The notes under the pieces: generated by a model
The model's input: the letters and a program-made list of their open reading frames with translations, nothing else
Databases searched by the model: none
Told to the model about the DNA's origin: nothing
Translations under genes and position numbers: made by a program
Shown here: positions 41,261 to 50,285 of the stretch, in pieces
Layout of the letters: each line of letters opens with the position of its first letter
Numbering within the stretch: position 1 is the stretch's first letter
Source of the DNA: Levilactobacillus brevis
GTDB taxonomy: Bacteria; Bacillota; Bacilli; Lactobacillales; Lactobacillaceae
Length of the DNA: 64,000 nt
NCBI GenBank assembly: GCA_021383565.1
Contig: CP079699.1
Span: 620,001 to 684,000, forward strand
Direction of reading: 5' to 3'

Positions 41261-43678
41261 ATGGCCCAGATTGGCCAAATTCTAGTGGACGTGCCGACGA
41301 TGCAGACTAATGATCCTTATTCTTACGCGATTCCTACTGAACTGGAACACCAAGTTCAGGTGGGGATGCGCGTGATTGTCCCGTTTGGCCGTGGGCATCG
41401 CTTGGTCTCCGGCGTGGTCGTGGGACTGAGTGACGTGACCAGCTTTGATGGTCAGCTCAAGCCTATTCAGACCGTACTGGATCTCGCACCGGTCTTGAAC
41501 GCCGAGCTGCGTCAGTTGGCCGATTGGCTGGCGAAGACCACCTATGCCTTTCGGATCACCTGCATCCAAACCATGCTCCCAAACCTCTTGAAGACGCAAC
41601 CCAAGCGGCAGATCCAACCCACCACCACGTTGACGGCGGCCGAAATGGCCACGTATTTTCCCGACGGTGCACCGCGCGACTTTGACGCGGCGAAGCTAGA
41701 CGACACCACGGTGGCGGGACTCCTGAGGCTTCAACGGGCCGGTAAGGTGGAGGTCGTCTACGAAGTGAAGAACAAGGCCGCCGCGAAGACCACGACGGGA
41801 GTTACCCCAGCGCTGACGCCGGCAAAATTACGCGAGATTGCTGGCGAAGTGAGCAAGCGCGCACCGAAACAGGCGCAGCTCCTGACTTACTTGGCTCAAA
41901 TGACGCCGGATGACGTCGTGGCCCAAGCCACCGTTAGCAAGCGTGCTGGCGTGTCACCAGCCGTGATGGCGACGGCGGCCGACAAGGGCTGGCTGACGAA
42001 GTCTCAGTTGGAGGTCTATCGCGACCCCTTCCACCAACCCGTCAAGCCCACCCAGCCGCTTCAGCTAAATGCTGAACAGCAGGTCGCTGTGCAGGCCATT
42101 ACCCGCGCGATTGACGATCAGCAGACCCAGAACTTTCTGGTCGAAGGGGTGACTGGAAGCGGCAAGACCGAGGTTTACCTGCAAAGCATTGCCCAAGCCC
42201 TTCAACAGGGGCGAACGGCCCTAATGCTGGTGCCCGAAATTGCTCTGACACCGCAGATGGTGAACCGGGTCAAGGCTCGATTTGGACAGCGCGTGGCCGT
42301 ACTCCACAGTGGTCTGTCGAAAGGCGAACAGTACGATGAGTGGCGGCGAATCGACCGTGGCGAGGCGACGGTAGTCGTCGGGGCACGGTCAGCGGTATTT
42401 GCCCCCGTCGAGAACCTAGGCATCATCATTATGGATGAGGAACACGAGAGTAGCTATAAGCAGGATGAAAATCCGCGGTACCACGCCCGCGACGTCGCGC
42501 TGTGGCGAGGAAAGTATCACCACTGTCCGGTAGTCCTCGGGAGTGCCACACCATCACTGGAGACGCGGGCACGAGCGGCCAAGGGGCTCTACACGCGACT
42601 GGTCCTATCGAAGCGGGCTAAGGCGCAACCCATGCCGACCGTGCACATCGTGGACATGCGTGAACAATTGAAGCAGCAAGGAGACAGCGATTTTTCCGCG
42701 CCATTGATGGCCGCGATTCAGGAACGTTTGGACCGGCACGAGCAGATCGTGCTGATGTTGAACCGCCGGGGCTATTCGTCGTTTGTGATGTGTCGGGACT
42801 GCGGGTTTGTGTTGAAATGCCCGAATTGCGATATTTCGCTGACCTTGCACATGGACACCCACAGCATGAAATGCCACTACTGCGGGCATGAAGAAGCCAT
42901 TCCCCACGTTTGCCCGAACTGTCACAGCAAGAAGATTCGTTACTACGGGACCGGGACGCAGAAGGTTCAACAGGCGTTGGAGAAGCTCCTGCCCACCGCC
43001 AAGATTTTGCGGATGGACGTGGATTCCACGCGGCGCAAGGGTGCTCACGAGCGAATCCTCCGACAATTTGGCGAACACAAGGCAGATATTCTCCTGGGCA
43101 CGCAGATGATTGCCAAGGGCCTAGATTTTCCCAACGTCACGTTGGTGGGGGTGTTAAATGCCGACACGGCGCTGGGATTGCCAGACTTTCGGGCTAGCGA
43201 ACGGACCTTCCAGCTGTTGACGCAGGTCAGCGGTCGTGCGGGGCGTGCAACCAAGCCCGGAGAGGTTTACATTCAGACGTTTAACCCCGACCACTATGCC
43301 ATTCAGTTGGCTCAACGTCAGGACTACGAGCGCTTCTTCGTGACGGAAATGCACATGCGCCATCAGGGAAATTACCCGCCGTATTATTTTGCGGTCCAGC
43401 TGACGGCAAGTCACGAGGAGGAGGCCGTGGCGGCTAAGGCCATGTACCAGATCGTAGCGGCCTTAAAGCAAGGATTGAGTTCACATGCAATTATCCTCGG
43501 ACCGACACCCAAGGCGATTGCCCGGGTAAAGCGCAAGTACTACTACCAAGTCGTGATTAAATACAAGCAGGAGCCACAATTACGGCCGGTGCTGGAACAG
43601 ATCCGGCAGGCGGCCCAAGTGCCAGCACGCCACGGCTTATCGGTCACGATTGACTCGGAACCGATGAATTTCATGTAA
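41261..43678 (+). CDS. priA: Primosomal protein N' (replication restart helicase)
   Basis: A 3'-5' helicase that reloads the replisome at stalled forks. An N-terminal DNA-binding domain spans about 1-110. The helicase core has Walker A 'VTGSGKTEVYL', Walker B-type 'IIMDEEHESSYKQDENPRYH', and the motifs 'VVLGSATPSLET' and 'LGTQMIAKGLDFPNVTLVG'. Zinc-binding cysteines are in 'CRDCGFVLKCPNCDISL' and 'CHYCGHEEAIPHVCPNC'. The ATG at 41261 gives 805 residues and follows GAGGTGA. It lies between coaBC and fmt as in other Firmicutes. Confidence 0.96.
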   Translation: MAQIGQILVDVPTMQTNDPYSYAIPTELEHQVQVGMRVIVPFGRGHRLVSGVVVGLSDVTSFDGQLKPIQTVLDLAPVLNAELRQLADWLAKTTYAFRITCIQTMLPNLLKTQPKRQIQPTTTLTAAEMATYFPDGAPRDFDAAKLDDTTVAGLLRLQRAGKVEVVYEVKNKAAAKTTTGVTPALTPAKLREIAGEVSKRAPKQAQLLTYLAQMTPDDVVAQATVSKRAGVSPAVMATAADKGWLTKSQLEVYRDPFHQPVKPTQPLQLNAEQQVAVQAITRAIDDQQTQNFLVEGVTGSGKTEVYLQSIAQALQQGRTALMLVPEIALTPQMVNRVKARFGQRVAVLHSGLSKGEQYDEWRRIDRGEATVVVGARSAVFAPVENLGIIIMDEEHESSYKQDENPRYHARDVALWRGKYHHCPVVLGSATPSLETRARAAKGLYTRLVLSKRAKAQPMPTVHIVDMREQLKQQGDSDFSAPLMAAIQERLDRHEQIVLMLNRRGYSSFVMCRDCGFVLKCPNCDISLTLHMDTHSMKCHYCGHEEAIPHVCPNCHSKKIRYYGTGTQKVQQALEKLLPTAKILRMDVDSTRRKGAHERILRQFGEHKADILLGTQMIAKGLDFPNVTLVGVLNADTALGLPDFRASERTFQLLTQVSGRAGRATKPGEVYIQTFNPDHYAIQLAQRQDYERFFVTEMHMRHQGNYPPYYFAVQLTASHEEEAVAAKAMYQIVAALKQGLSSHAIILGPTPKAIARVKRKYYYQVVIKYKQEPQLRPVLEQIRQAAQVPARHGLSVTIDSEPMNFM

Positions 43679-43749
43679 GGACAGCTGTTTTGTGGTCGAC
43701 CAGCCAGCAGATTTCGAAAAAATCAAGTGAAATTGGCGAAGACGATAGG

Positions 43750-43765
43750 GATTGGGCGCCCAATC
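43750..43765. promoter_or_regulatory. 16-bp perfect palindrome
   Basis: GATTGGGCGCCCAATC lies 71 bases after priA. It has no loop, so it resembles an operator half-site pair more than a terminator. The binding protein is unknown. Confidence 0.35.
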
Positions 43766-43881
43766 TGCTATGATTAGGATGTGTCCGGTTTTTTTAGGTC
43801 TCTGGCGTTTATGCTGATTGGATGAATATCGACTGAGACACTATATTTATGATGAGGTGTCGACGGGCATTGACGGTAAAA

Positions 43882-44074
43882 GACAATCGTAGCCGTGAGT
43901 GAGTCAAATCTGGGCTCAGCCGGGGGCATGATGTCTGGTGGGTTACCAGACATCATGCGGCGACTTGGAAACGCCGATTCTTGGCGGTTTCAAGCGAGGT
44001 GCGAGACCGCTCCTTGGCTCGCACCGGTCCTTCCCCGCGTTCCAGCCCAGATTTGGCGAACGGTAAGGCGGGCA
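43882..44074 (+). repeat. Structured intergenic repeat, full copy E
   Basis: It runs from GACAATCGTAGCCGTGAGTG to GGCGAACGGTAAGGCG. The closing helix CAAATCTGGGCT (43905-43916) pairs perfectly with AGCCCAGATTTG (44044-44055), and outer GCCGT pairs with ACGGT. It encloses three hairpins: 13 bp GCATGATGTCTGG/CCAGACATCATGC (43926-43958), CTTGGAAACGCC/GGCGGTTTCAAG (43964-43994, one mismatch) and GGTGCGAG/CTCGCACC (43998-44025). It lies between priA and fmt and contains no ORF. Confidence 0.88.
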
Positions 44075-44169
44075 GACCCCTGGTACTGCCGGCGGAATCC
44101 CTGGCAACCGGAGACAGAGCGACTTAATAACAAAATCAAGAAGATAAAACCAAGAAAGTATGGTGTACG

Positions 44170-45114
44170 ATGACTTCAGTAATTTTTATGGGCACGCCCG
44201 AATTTTCGGCGCCCATTCTGAGCAGTTTAATTGAAAAGGGCTACGACGTTTTAGCCGTTGTGACCCAGCCCGATCGGCGGGTTGGCCGCAAGCACGTCTT
44301 GACCGCGTCACCCGTTAAGCAGGTGGCGGTGGCGCACGACATCGAGGTGCTTCAACCCCAAAAGATTTCCGGAAGTGACGAGATGGTTCGGGCCATTGAG
44401 TTGGCGCCCGATCTGATCGTGACGGCGGCGTTCGGCCAATTCTTACCAACCAAGCTCTTGAAGGCGGCCAAGGTGGCTGCCGTGAACGTTCACGCGTCGC
44501 TACTGCCTAAGTACCGTGGCGGTGCCCCCGTGCACTACGCCATCATGAATGGGGATAAGGAGACCGGCGTATCCATCATGTTCATGGAAAAGAAGATGGA
44601 TGCCGGTGCCGTGTTGGCACAACGCGCCATTCCGATTACCGAACAAGACGACGTGGGTTCCATGTTTGATAAGCTTAGCCTGGTAGGCCGGGACTTGTTG
44701 CTGGAGACGTTGCCTAAATTGCTGGCTGGTGAGATTACGCCGGTACCGCAGGATGAGTCAAAAGTCACCTTCTCACCGACCATCAAGTCCGATGAAGAAC
44801 GGATTGACTTGAACCTAAGTGCCCATCTGATTGACTGCAAGGTTCGCGCATTACGGCCAGCCCCCATCGCCCACATTTACCTCAACGGCGTGCGGACCAA
44901 GCTCTGGGACGTGACCGTCTTGGATCAGACGACTGACTTGCAGCCGGGGGCGCTGGTCAGTCACGACAAGCACCACCTGGCCATTGCGACCGGGGAACAC
45001 GGCGTCTTGGCCTTAAACGAGATTCAACCGGCCGGTAAGCCGAAATTGAGCATTACCGACTTTCTGAACGGAACGAGCGACGCACTGACAATAGGCGAAC
45101 AGGTGGCTGAATAA
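44170..45114 (+). CDS. fmt: Methionyl-tRNA formyltransferase
   Basis: Formylates initiator Met-tRNA using 10-formyl-tetrahydrofolate. 'VIFMGTPEFSAPILSSLIEK' opens the hydrolase-fold domain. The catalytic 'VNVHASLLPKYRGGAPVHYA' and 'IMNGDKETGVSIMFMEKKMD' follow, and an OB-fold C-terminal domain begins near residue 205. The 314 residues are canonical. Its stop overlaps the ATG of rsmB. It starts a long chain of closely spaced genes (fmt-rsmB-stp-prkC). Confidence 0.97.
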   Translation: MTSVIFMGTPEFSAPILSSLIEKGYDVLAVVTQPDRRVGRKHVLTASPVKQVAVAHDIEVLQPQKISGSDEMVRAIELAPDLIVTAAFGQFLPTKLLKAAKVAAVNVHASLLPKYRGGAPVHYAIMNGDKETGVSIMFMEKKMDAGAVLAQRAIPITEQDDVGSMFDKLSLVGRDLLLETLPKLLAGEITPVPQDESKVTFSPTIKSDEERIDLNLSAHLIDCKVRALRPAPIAHIYLNGVRTKLWDVTVLDQTTDLQPGALVSHDKHHLAIATGEHGVLALNEIQPAGKPKLSITDFLNGTSDALTIGEQVAE

Positions 45115-46457
45115 TGACAAAGAATACAACACCCCGGGCATTAGCGGTTGAAGCATTAACGCGCGTGGCCAATGGGGCTTACTCAAATTTACAGTTGGAA
45201 CAGACCTTAGAGAGTCACAACTTAAGCGACGTTGACCGGCGTTTCGTGACCAACTTGGTGTACGGCACCATCCAACATCAATTAACCTTGGAATACTATC
45301 TGGATGGGTTCATCAAGCCCAATCAAAAGGTCTTGCCGTGGGTCAAGATGACGCTGTTAGTCGCCCTGTACCAAGAACTTTACTTGGACCGGGTTCCCAA
45401 GCGCGCTATCTTTAACGAAGCCATTCAATTGGCCAAGGATCGTGGTCACGAAGGGATTCGCCGCTTCGTGACCGGCGTCTTACACGCCATCGATCGCCAA
45501 GGCCTACCCGATATCAGCCAGATTAAAGACCCCGTTCAACGGCTGAGTCTGCAATACTCCGTTCCGGAATGGCTGGTCGTGGCGATTCAAAAGCAAGTTG
45601 GCGAGGACAAGGCCGTCAGCATTTTAGCGACCATTAACCAACCTGCAGCGCAGTCCGTGCGGGTTAATACGGCGGTGGCGACGGTCGAAGAGGTTGAACA
45701 ATCTCTCACCGACCAAGGCTACACGGTGACGCCGAGTGAGGTGGCCGGCAACGCCTTTCGCTTGGATGACAAGGCGGCCAATCAGAGCAACGTCTTCGAG
45801 ACCGGTGAATTGACGATTCAAGACGAGAGTGCCATGCTTCCCGTCGAAGCCCTGCAAGTTCGGCCCGGTGACCAGGTCTTAGATGCCTGTGCCGCACCAG
45901 GGGGCAAGACCACCCAGATTGCGGCGTTGCTCGACGCCCATTCCGGTGGGAAAGTCACGGCGCTTGACCTGCATCCTAAGAAGGTTAACTTGATTGAAAA
46001 GAACGCGGAACGGTTGCATGTGGCCGATCGCGTGGACGCCGTGGCCTTAGATGCCCGGAAGATTAATGACCAATTTCCCAAGAAGCAGTTCGACCGTATC
46101 TTGGTGGACGCCCCGTGTTCTGGGCTAGGTCTGATTCGGCGGAAACCGGAGATTCGTTATGAAAAGACGCCCCAAGACATTCAACAGCTCCAGCGGGTTC
46201 AGCTGGGAATTTTGGATGCCGTGAGTGAGAAGCTAAAGCCAAATGGCATTCTGGTCTACAGCACCTGCACCATCTTGGATACGGAAAACGCCGATGTGGC
46301 AGCCAAGTTCTTGGCGGACCATCCGGACTTCGAATCCATGCGCGTGGAGACGCAGCTGAAGGTCAAGGATGACCGGAGCACGGACACGTTGGCCATCTAT
46401 CCGGACGACTTTGATTCGGACGGCTTCTTCGTGAGTGCGTTTCGTAAGAAAAAATAG
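45114..46457 (+). CDS. rsmB: 16S rRNA (cytosine-967-C5)-methyltransferase
   Basis: Methylates C967 of 16S rRNA. An N-terminal NusB-like RNA-binding domain (about 1-150; 'NTTPRALAVEALTRVANGAY') precedes the SAM-dependent catalytic domain: 'VLDACAAPGGKTTQIAALL', 'RILVDAPCSGLGLIRRKPEI' (catalytic Cys in APCSGLG) and 'YSTCTILDTENADVAAKFL'. The 447 residues are typical. The start overlaps the fmt stop, giving coupling, and the stp gene follows after 12 bases. Confidence 0.96.
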   Translation: MTKNTTPRALAVEALTRVANGAYSNLQLEQTLESHNLSDVDRRFVTNLVYGTIQHQLTLEYYLDGFIKPNQKVLPWVKMTLLVALYQELYLDRVPKRAIFNEAIQLAKDRGHEGIRRFVTGVLHAIDRQGLPDISQIKDPVQRLSLQYSVPEWLVVAIQKQVGEDKAVSILATINQPAAQSVRVNTAVATVEEVEQSLTDQGYTVTPSEVAGNAFRLDDKAANQSNVFETGELTIQDESAMLPVEALQVRPGDQVLDACAAPGGKTTQIAALLDAHSGGKVTALDLHPKKVNLIEKNAERLHVADRVDAVALDARKINDQFPKKQFDRILVDAPCSGLGLIRRKPEIRYEKTPQDIQQLQRVQLGILDAVSEKLKPNGILVYSTCTILDTENADVAAKFLADHPDFESMRVETQLKVKDDRSTDTLAIYPDDFDSDGFFVSAFRKKK

Positions 46458-46469
46458 GGGTGACGGGCA

Positions 46470-47213
46470 ATGAAAGTGGCATACCGAACGTCGATTGGCA
46501 AGCAACGCGCGGACAATGAAGACTACGTGGATGTTTTCACAAATCAAGCGGGGCAACACCTCGCGATTATCGCCGATGGGATTGGTGGTCATCAGGGGGG
46601 AGACGTGGCCAGCGCCATGGCGGTTTCCCACCTCGGTCATGAGTTCGAACAGACGAAGCTGACCACGCCGAGTGCGGCCCGGACTTGGATTACCGGTGAA
46701 ATTACGGCGGAGAACCAGTCGATCATTGACAAGTCAAATGAATTTGCCGACCTCAACGGGATGGGGACGACCCTAGTGGCTGCACTCTACTTTACCGAAG
46801 AGGTAGTTATTGCCAGTATCGGGGACTCGCGGGCCTACCTCCTGCGTGACCGTCAATTTCGACAGCTGACCGAGGATCATTCGCTGGTCAACGAGCTGGT
46901 TAAGCGCGGCGAGATCAGTAAGCAGGCCGCGCGCCATCACCCGCAAAAAAACGTGATTATTCGCTCATTAGGCATTTCCACGGACGCCCGCTTTGACCTG
47001 AACACCTATCCACTGGTGCCGGAGGATCAACTGCTACTGTGCACCGATGGCCTGACCAACATGGTGACCGATGCCGAGATTCAGCAGGTGCTCCTCAGTG
47101 ACCACACGCCCGCCGAGAAGTGCGATCGGCTGATTGAGATGGCTAACGCTGCCGGTGGACTGGATAACATTACGGTCCTGATCATCGCCAATGACGATGG
47201 GGAGGTGAGCTGA
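46470..47213 (+). CDS. stp: PP2C-type serine/threonine phosphatase
   Basis: The manganese-dependent phosphatase partner of the PASTA kinase encoded next. PP2C motifs are present: 'YRTSIGKQRADNEDYVDVF', 'IADGIGGHQGGDVAS' (metal Asp), 'MGTTLVAALYF', 'ASIGDSRAYLLRD' and 'GLDNITVLI'. The 247 residues match Stp/PrpC enzymes. GGGGTGAC precedes the ATG. The stop overlaps the kinase start by one base, so the two are translationally coupled. Confidence 0.96.
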   Translation: MKVAYRTSIGKQRADNEDYVDVFTNQAGQHLAIIADGIGGHQGGDVASAMAVSHLGHEFEQTKLTTPSAARTWITGEITAENQSIIDKSNEFADLNGMGTTLVAALYFTEEVVIASIGDSRAYLLRDRQFRQLTEDHSLVNELVKRGEISKQAARHHPQKNVIIRSLGISTDARFDLNTYPLVPEDQLLLCTDGLTNMVTDAEIQQVLLSDHTPAEKCDRLIEMANAAGGLDNITVLIIANDDGEVS

Positions 47214-49252
47214 TGCGCACGGGTTACACGTTAAATGGCCGTTACCGCATCATCCGTTCCTTGGGTGAAGGGGGCATGGCCAACGTTTACTTGGCACATG
47301 ACTTGATCCTGGACCGTGACGTGTCCGTCAAGCTACTCCGGTTGGATCTCCGTGATGATCCGGCAACGGTGCGGCGCTTCCAGCGAGAGGCACTCGCCGC
47401 CACGGAATTAGTCAACGACAACATTGTCCAGGTCTACGATGTCGGTGAGGAAAATGGCATGCAGTACCTGGTCATGGAATACGTCGAGGGGACCGACCTC
47501 AAGGCGTTTATCAAGCAACATTTCCCGATTCCCTACCAAGAAGTCATTCAGATCATGGCGCAGATCTTAAACGCCGTGAAGACGGCCCATGAACATAACA
47601 TTATTCACCGCGACCTTAAGCCCCAGAACATCTTGATCGACGAGCATCAGGTCGCCAAGATTACCGACTTCGGGATTGCGGTGGCCCTGTCCGAACATAG
47701 TCTGACTCAGACCAATACTGTGTTGGGATCGGTACATTATCTCTCGCCGGAACAGGCACGCGGGGGGATGGCGACCAAGCAGTCCGACATCTACTCGTTG
47801 GGGATTATTCTCTACGAGATGCTGACCGGCACCGTGCCCTTTGAGGGCGAAACGGCCGTGTCCATTGCCTTGAAACACTTCCAATCGGAGATTCCTTCCG
47901 TGCGGGACATCGACCCCCGGATTCCGCAGGCACTGGAGAATGTGGTCTTGAAGGCCACGTCCAAGCGTCCGGCCGACCGGTACACCGATGTCGGGAGTAT
48001 GGCGGAGGATCTCAAGACCTCGCTGTCCCCGAAACGGGCGGGTGAGGTCCGCTTTACCCCCGCGGAGAACGACGACGGGGAGACCAAGGTCTTGCCGGCC
48101 AGTGCGCTCAGCACGACGCCGGTGCCACACGCCATCGCACAGGCAACGGGAGAGTCGACCACGGCGTCTGCTAAGGCCGACCCGAAGACTGCTGATCAGA
48201 CGACTACGGGTAAGAAGAAACGAAAGAAGTACCGTCATCCGCGCCGCCGCAAGTTTTTAATTGCCGGCGGGATCATCCTCTTATTGATTCTGGGGATTTT
48301 CATCGGAATGGCGCTCTTCAGACCGCAGATGACCAATGTTCCTGATGTGATTGGGAATAAGGAAGACGCCGCGCGTAGTGCTCTGGTGTCGGCGAAGCTG
48401 AAGACAGGAACGGTGCACAAGACCTCGAGTGATAAGGTCAAATTGAACCGGGTGGTGCGGACAGAACCGCGCCCGGGAACCCAGCTCAAGCAAGAAACGG
48501 CGGTCGATCTGTGGATCAGCACCGGGCCGAAACGCTATAAGTTGGCGAACTACCAGGGTGATTCGTACGCCAGTACCGCTGCCAAACTTGAGGCGCTAGG
48601 CTTCAACGTTCATCGTGAGTCGGTTCATTCAACCAGTGTGGCTGCTGGAAAGATCATGCAGCAGAGCGTGGCCGCCGGTAGCAACGTGGTCCCCAGTAAG
48701 ACCGACCTGACCTTCACGGTATCGACCGGGTCAGAGACGGTGACCTTGGCCGATCTGAGCAATAAGACCAAGAGTCAGGCGCAAAGCTACGCCACGAGTC
48801 ACAACCTCAACTTGGCCTTCCAGTACGCCTATTCTAGCGACGTTGCCAAGGGTCGGGTGATCCGGCAGTCGCCGGGTGAAGGCGCCGTCGTTCAGGAGGG
48901 TGACGAGATTACGCTAACCATGTCTCGCGGTGATCAGAGCGACAGTAGCTCCAGCGTGGATGAGTTCAGTGTGAACGTCAAGATTCCGTTTGACAGTGGC
49001 TCGACCGATGACGATAGCGACGACGATGACAGTGACAGTAGCTCGTCGTCCAGCAGTAGTGATAGCAACCTGGTTCAGATTTATTTGCGTGATCAGGACC
49101 ACGCGTTAAGCTCGATTTACAAACAAATGACGATTACTGCGGACACGACCGTGACGCTACCGTTTACGGTGGCTTCGGGCAAGTCTGGGGCTTACAAGGT
49201 CGTTCGTGATGGCCACGTCATTGCTTCGGATAATCACGTCACGAAAAATTAA
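47213..49252 (+). CDS. prkC: PASTA-domain serine/threonine protein kinase
   Basis: A membrane kinase that couples the state of the cell wall to phosphorylation inside the cell. The kinase domain spans about 1-275: 'IIRSLGEGGMANVYLAHD', 'IIHRDLKPQNILID', 'ITDFGIAVAL' and 'GSVHYLSPEQARGG'. A juxtamembrane linker and a basic stretch lead to one membrane helix (about 346-367). Three extracellular PASTA repeats follow, starting at 'MTNVPDVIGNKEDAARSALV', 'YKLANYQGDSYASTAAKLEA' and 'VTLADLSNKTKSQAQSYATS'. A C-terminal beta-rich module is interrupted by a Ser/Asp-only tract of about 25 residues. The length is 679 residues. Confidence 0.96.
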   Translation: MRTGYTLNGRYRIIRSLGEGGMANVYLAHDLILDRDVSVKLLRLDLRDDPATVRRFQREALAATELVNDNIVQVYDVGEENGMQYLVMEYVEGTDLKAFIKQHFPIPYQEVIQIMAQILNAVKTAHEHNIIHRDLKPQNILIDEHQVAKITDFGIAVALSEHSLTQTNTVLGSVHYLSPEQARGGMATKQSDIYSLGIILYEMLTGTVPFEGETAVSIALKHFQSEIPSVRDIDPRIPQALENVVLKATSKRPADRYTDVGSMAEDLKTSLSPKRAGEVRFTPAENDDGETKVLPASALSTTPVPHAIAQATGESTTASAKADPKTADQTTTGKKKRKKYRHPRRRKFLIAGGIILLLILGIFIGMALFRPQMTNVPDVIGNKEDAARSALVSAKLKTGTVHKTSSDKVKLNRVVRTEPRPGTQLKQETAVDLWISTGPKRYKLANYQGDSYASTAAKLEALGFNVHRESVHSTSVAAGKIMQQSVAAGSNVVPSKTDLTFTVSTGSETVTLADLSNKTKSQAQSYATSHNLNLAFQYAYSSDVAKGRVIRQSPGEGAVVQEGDEITLTMSRGDQSDSSSSVDEFSVNVKIPFDSGSTDDDSDDDDSDSSSSSSSSDSNLVQIYLRDQDHALSSIYKQMTITADTTVTLPFTVASGKSGAYKVVRDGHVIASDNHVTKN

Positions 49253-49272
49253 GGAAAAAACCTGCATTTATA

Positions 49273-49310
49273 GCTCAGTTCTTTTATAATGATAGAGGAC
49301 TGAGTTTTTT
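49273..49310 (+). terminator. Terminator of fmt-rsmB-stp-prkC
   Basis: CTCAGTTC...GGACTGAG hairpin followed by TTTTTT. The loop contains TATAAT (49285-49290), which may double as a -10 for rsgA. Confidence 0.8.
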
Positions 49311-49376
49311 GATGGGTTTGGGATGAAGCGTCTCATGCTCATGGATTGTTGAGAACCAGGAAGAAGGTGGTGCTGC

Positions 49377-50273
49377 ATGTCAGAGGGACAAATTCGCCAA
49401 TCGTTGAGCGGTTTTTATGACGTTTTCAGCGATGGTGAGCTGTATCGTACGCGGGCCCGGGGAAACTTTCGTAAACGGCGAATTACGCCGCTTGTCGGCG
49501 ACCGGGTGCGTTTCGAGAGCTCAACCCCTAAAGAGGGGTACATTCTAGAAATCTTACCACGGGATAACGCGTTGACCCGACCGCCCGTGGCGAACGTCGA
49601 TCAGGGCGTGGTCGTGACGGCGGTAGCGTCGCCCGAATTTTCCACGAACTTGTTGGATCGGCAGTTAGTGGCCTTAGAGGTCAGCCACATCGCCCCAGTG
49701 ATCTACTTCACCAAGACCGACTTAATCTCGGATGACCGTTATCGGGAATTCGAGACGTTGGCGGCGGGGTATCGTGAGATCGGTTACGACGTATGTTTGA
49801 CGCGCGAACCCTTTGCGGCCAGTGGCCTTGACGAACTACGCGACTTGTTAGCGAACAAGGTGACGGTCATCATGGGGCAGACCGGGGCCGGGAAGTCCAC
49901 GTTACTCAACCACATCTCACCCGAGCTAACGCTGGCGACTGGTGAAATCTCGACGGCGCTGAATCGGGGGAAACATACCACCCGGAAGGTTAGCCTGATG
50001 CCCGTTGCGGACGGCCTCGTTGCTGATACGCCGGGCTTCTCGTCCTACGACACCTTGACGATTGACTACCGCGAGCTGGGACAGTATTTCCCCGAGTTCG
50101 CGCTGGCTTCGCGAGACTGCCGGTTCAGAGGGTGTGTACACGTCAACGAGCCCGGTTGTGCGGTCAAGGACGGCATTGCCGCTGGAAAATTCATGCAGAG
50201 TCGTTACGATAACTACCTGCTCTTACTTACGTTGTTAAAGAATCAAAAACCTGTTTACAATAAAAAGAAATGA
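49377..50273 (+). CDS. rsgA: Ribosome small-subunit GTPase RsgA
   Basis: A circularly permuted GTPase that checks late 30S assembly. An N-terminal OB fold covers about 1-70. The G motifs occur in permuted order: 'YFTKTDLI' (G4), 'VIMGQTGAGKSTLLNHI' (G1) and 'VADTPGFSSYD' (G3). A zinc finger 'CRFRGCVHVNEPGCAVK' follows. The 298 residues fit. AAGAAGGTGGTG precedes the ATG. rpe and thiN follow in the standard Firmicute order. Confidence 0.96.
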   Translation: MSEGQIRQSLSGFYDVFSDGELYRTRARGNFRKRRITPLVGDRVRFESSTPKEGYILEILPRDNALTRPPVANVDQGVVVTAVASPEFSTNLLDRQLVALEVSHIAPVIYFTKTDLISDDRYREFETLAAGYREIGYDVCLTREPFAASGLDELRDLLANKVTVIMGQTGAGKSTLLNHISPELTLATGEISTALNRGKHTTRKVSLMPVADGLVADTPGFSSYDTLTIDYRELGQYFPEFALASRDCRFRGCVHVNEPGCAVKDGIAAGKFMQSRYDNYLLLLTLLKNQKPVYNKKK

Positions 50274-50285
50274 GGAAGAAAATTT

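Noticed and set aside
43882-44074. Structured repeat as a CRISPR array, tRNA or terminator
   Set aside because: There are no direct repeats with spacers, no tRNA cloverleaf or anticodon arm with the right sizes, and no T-run after the helices.
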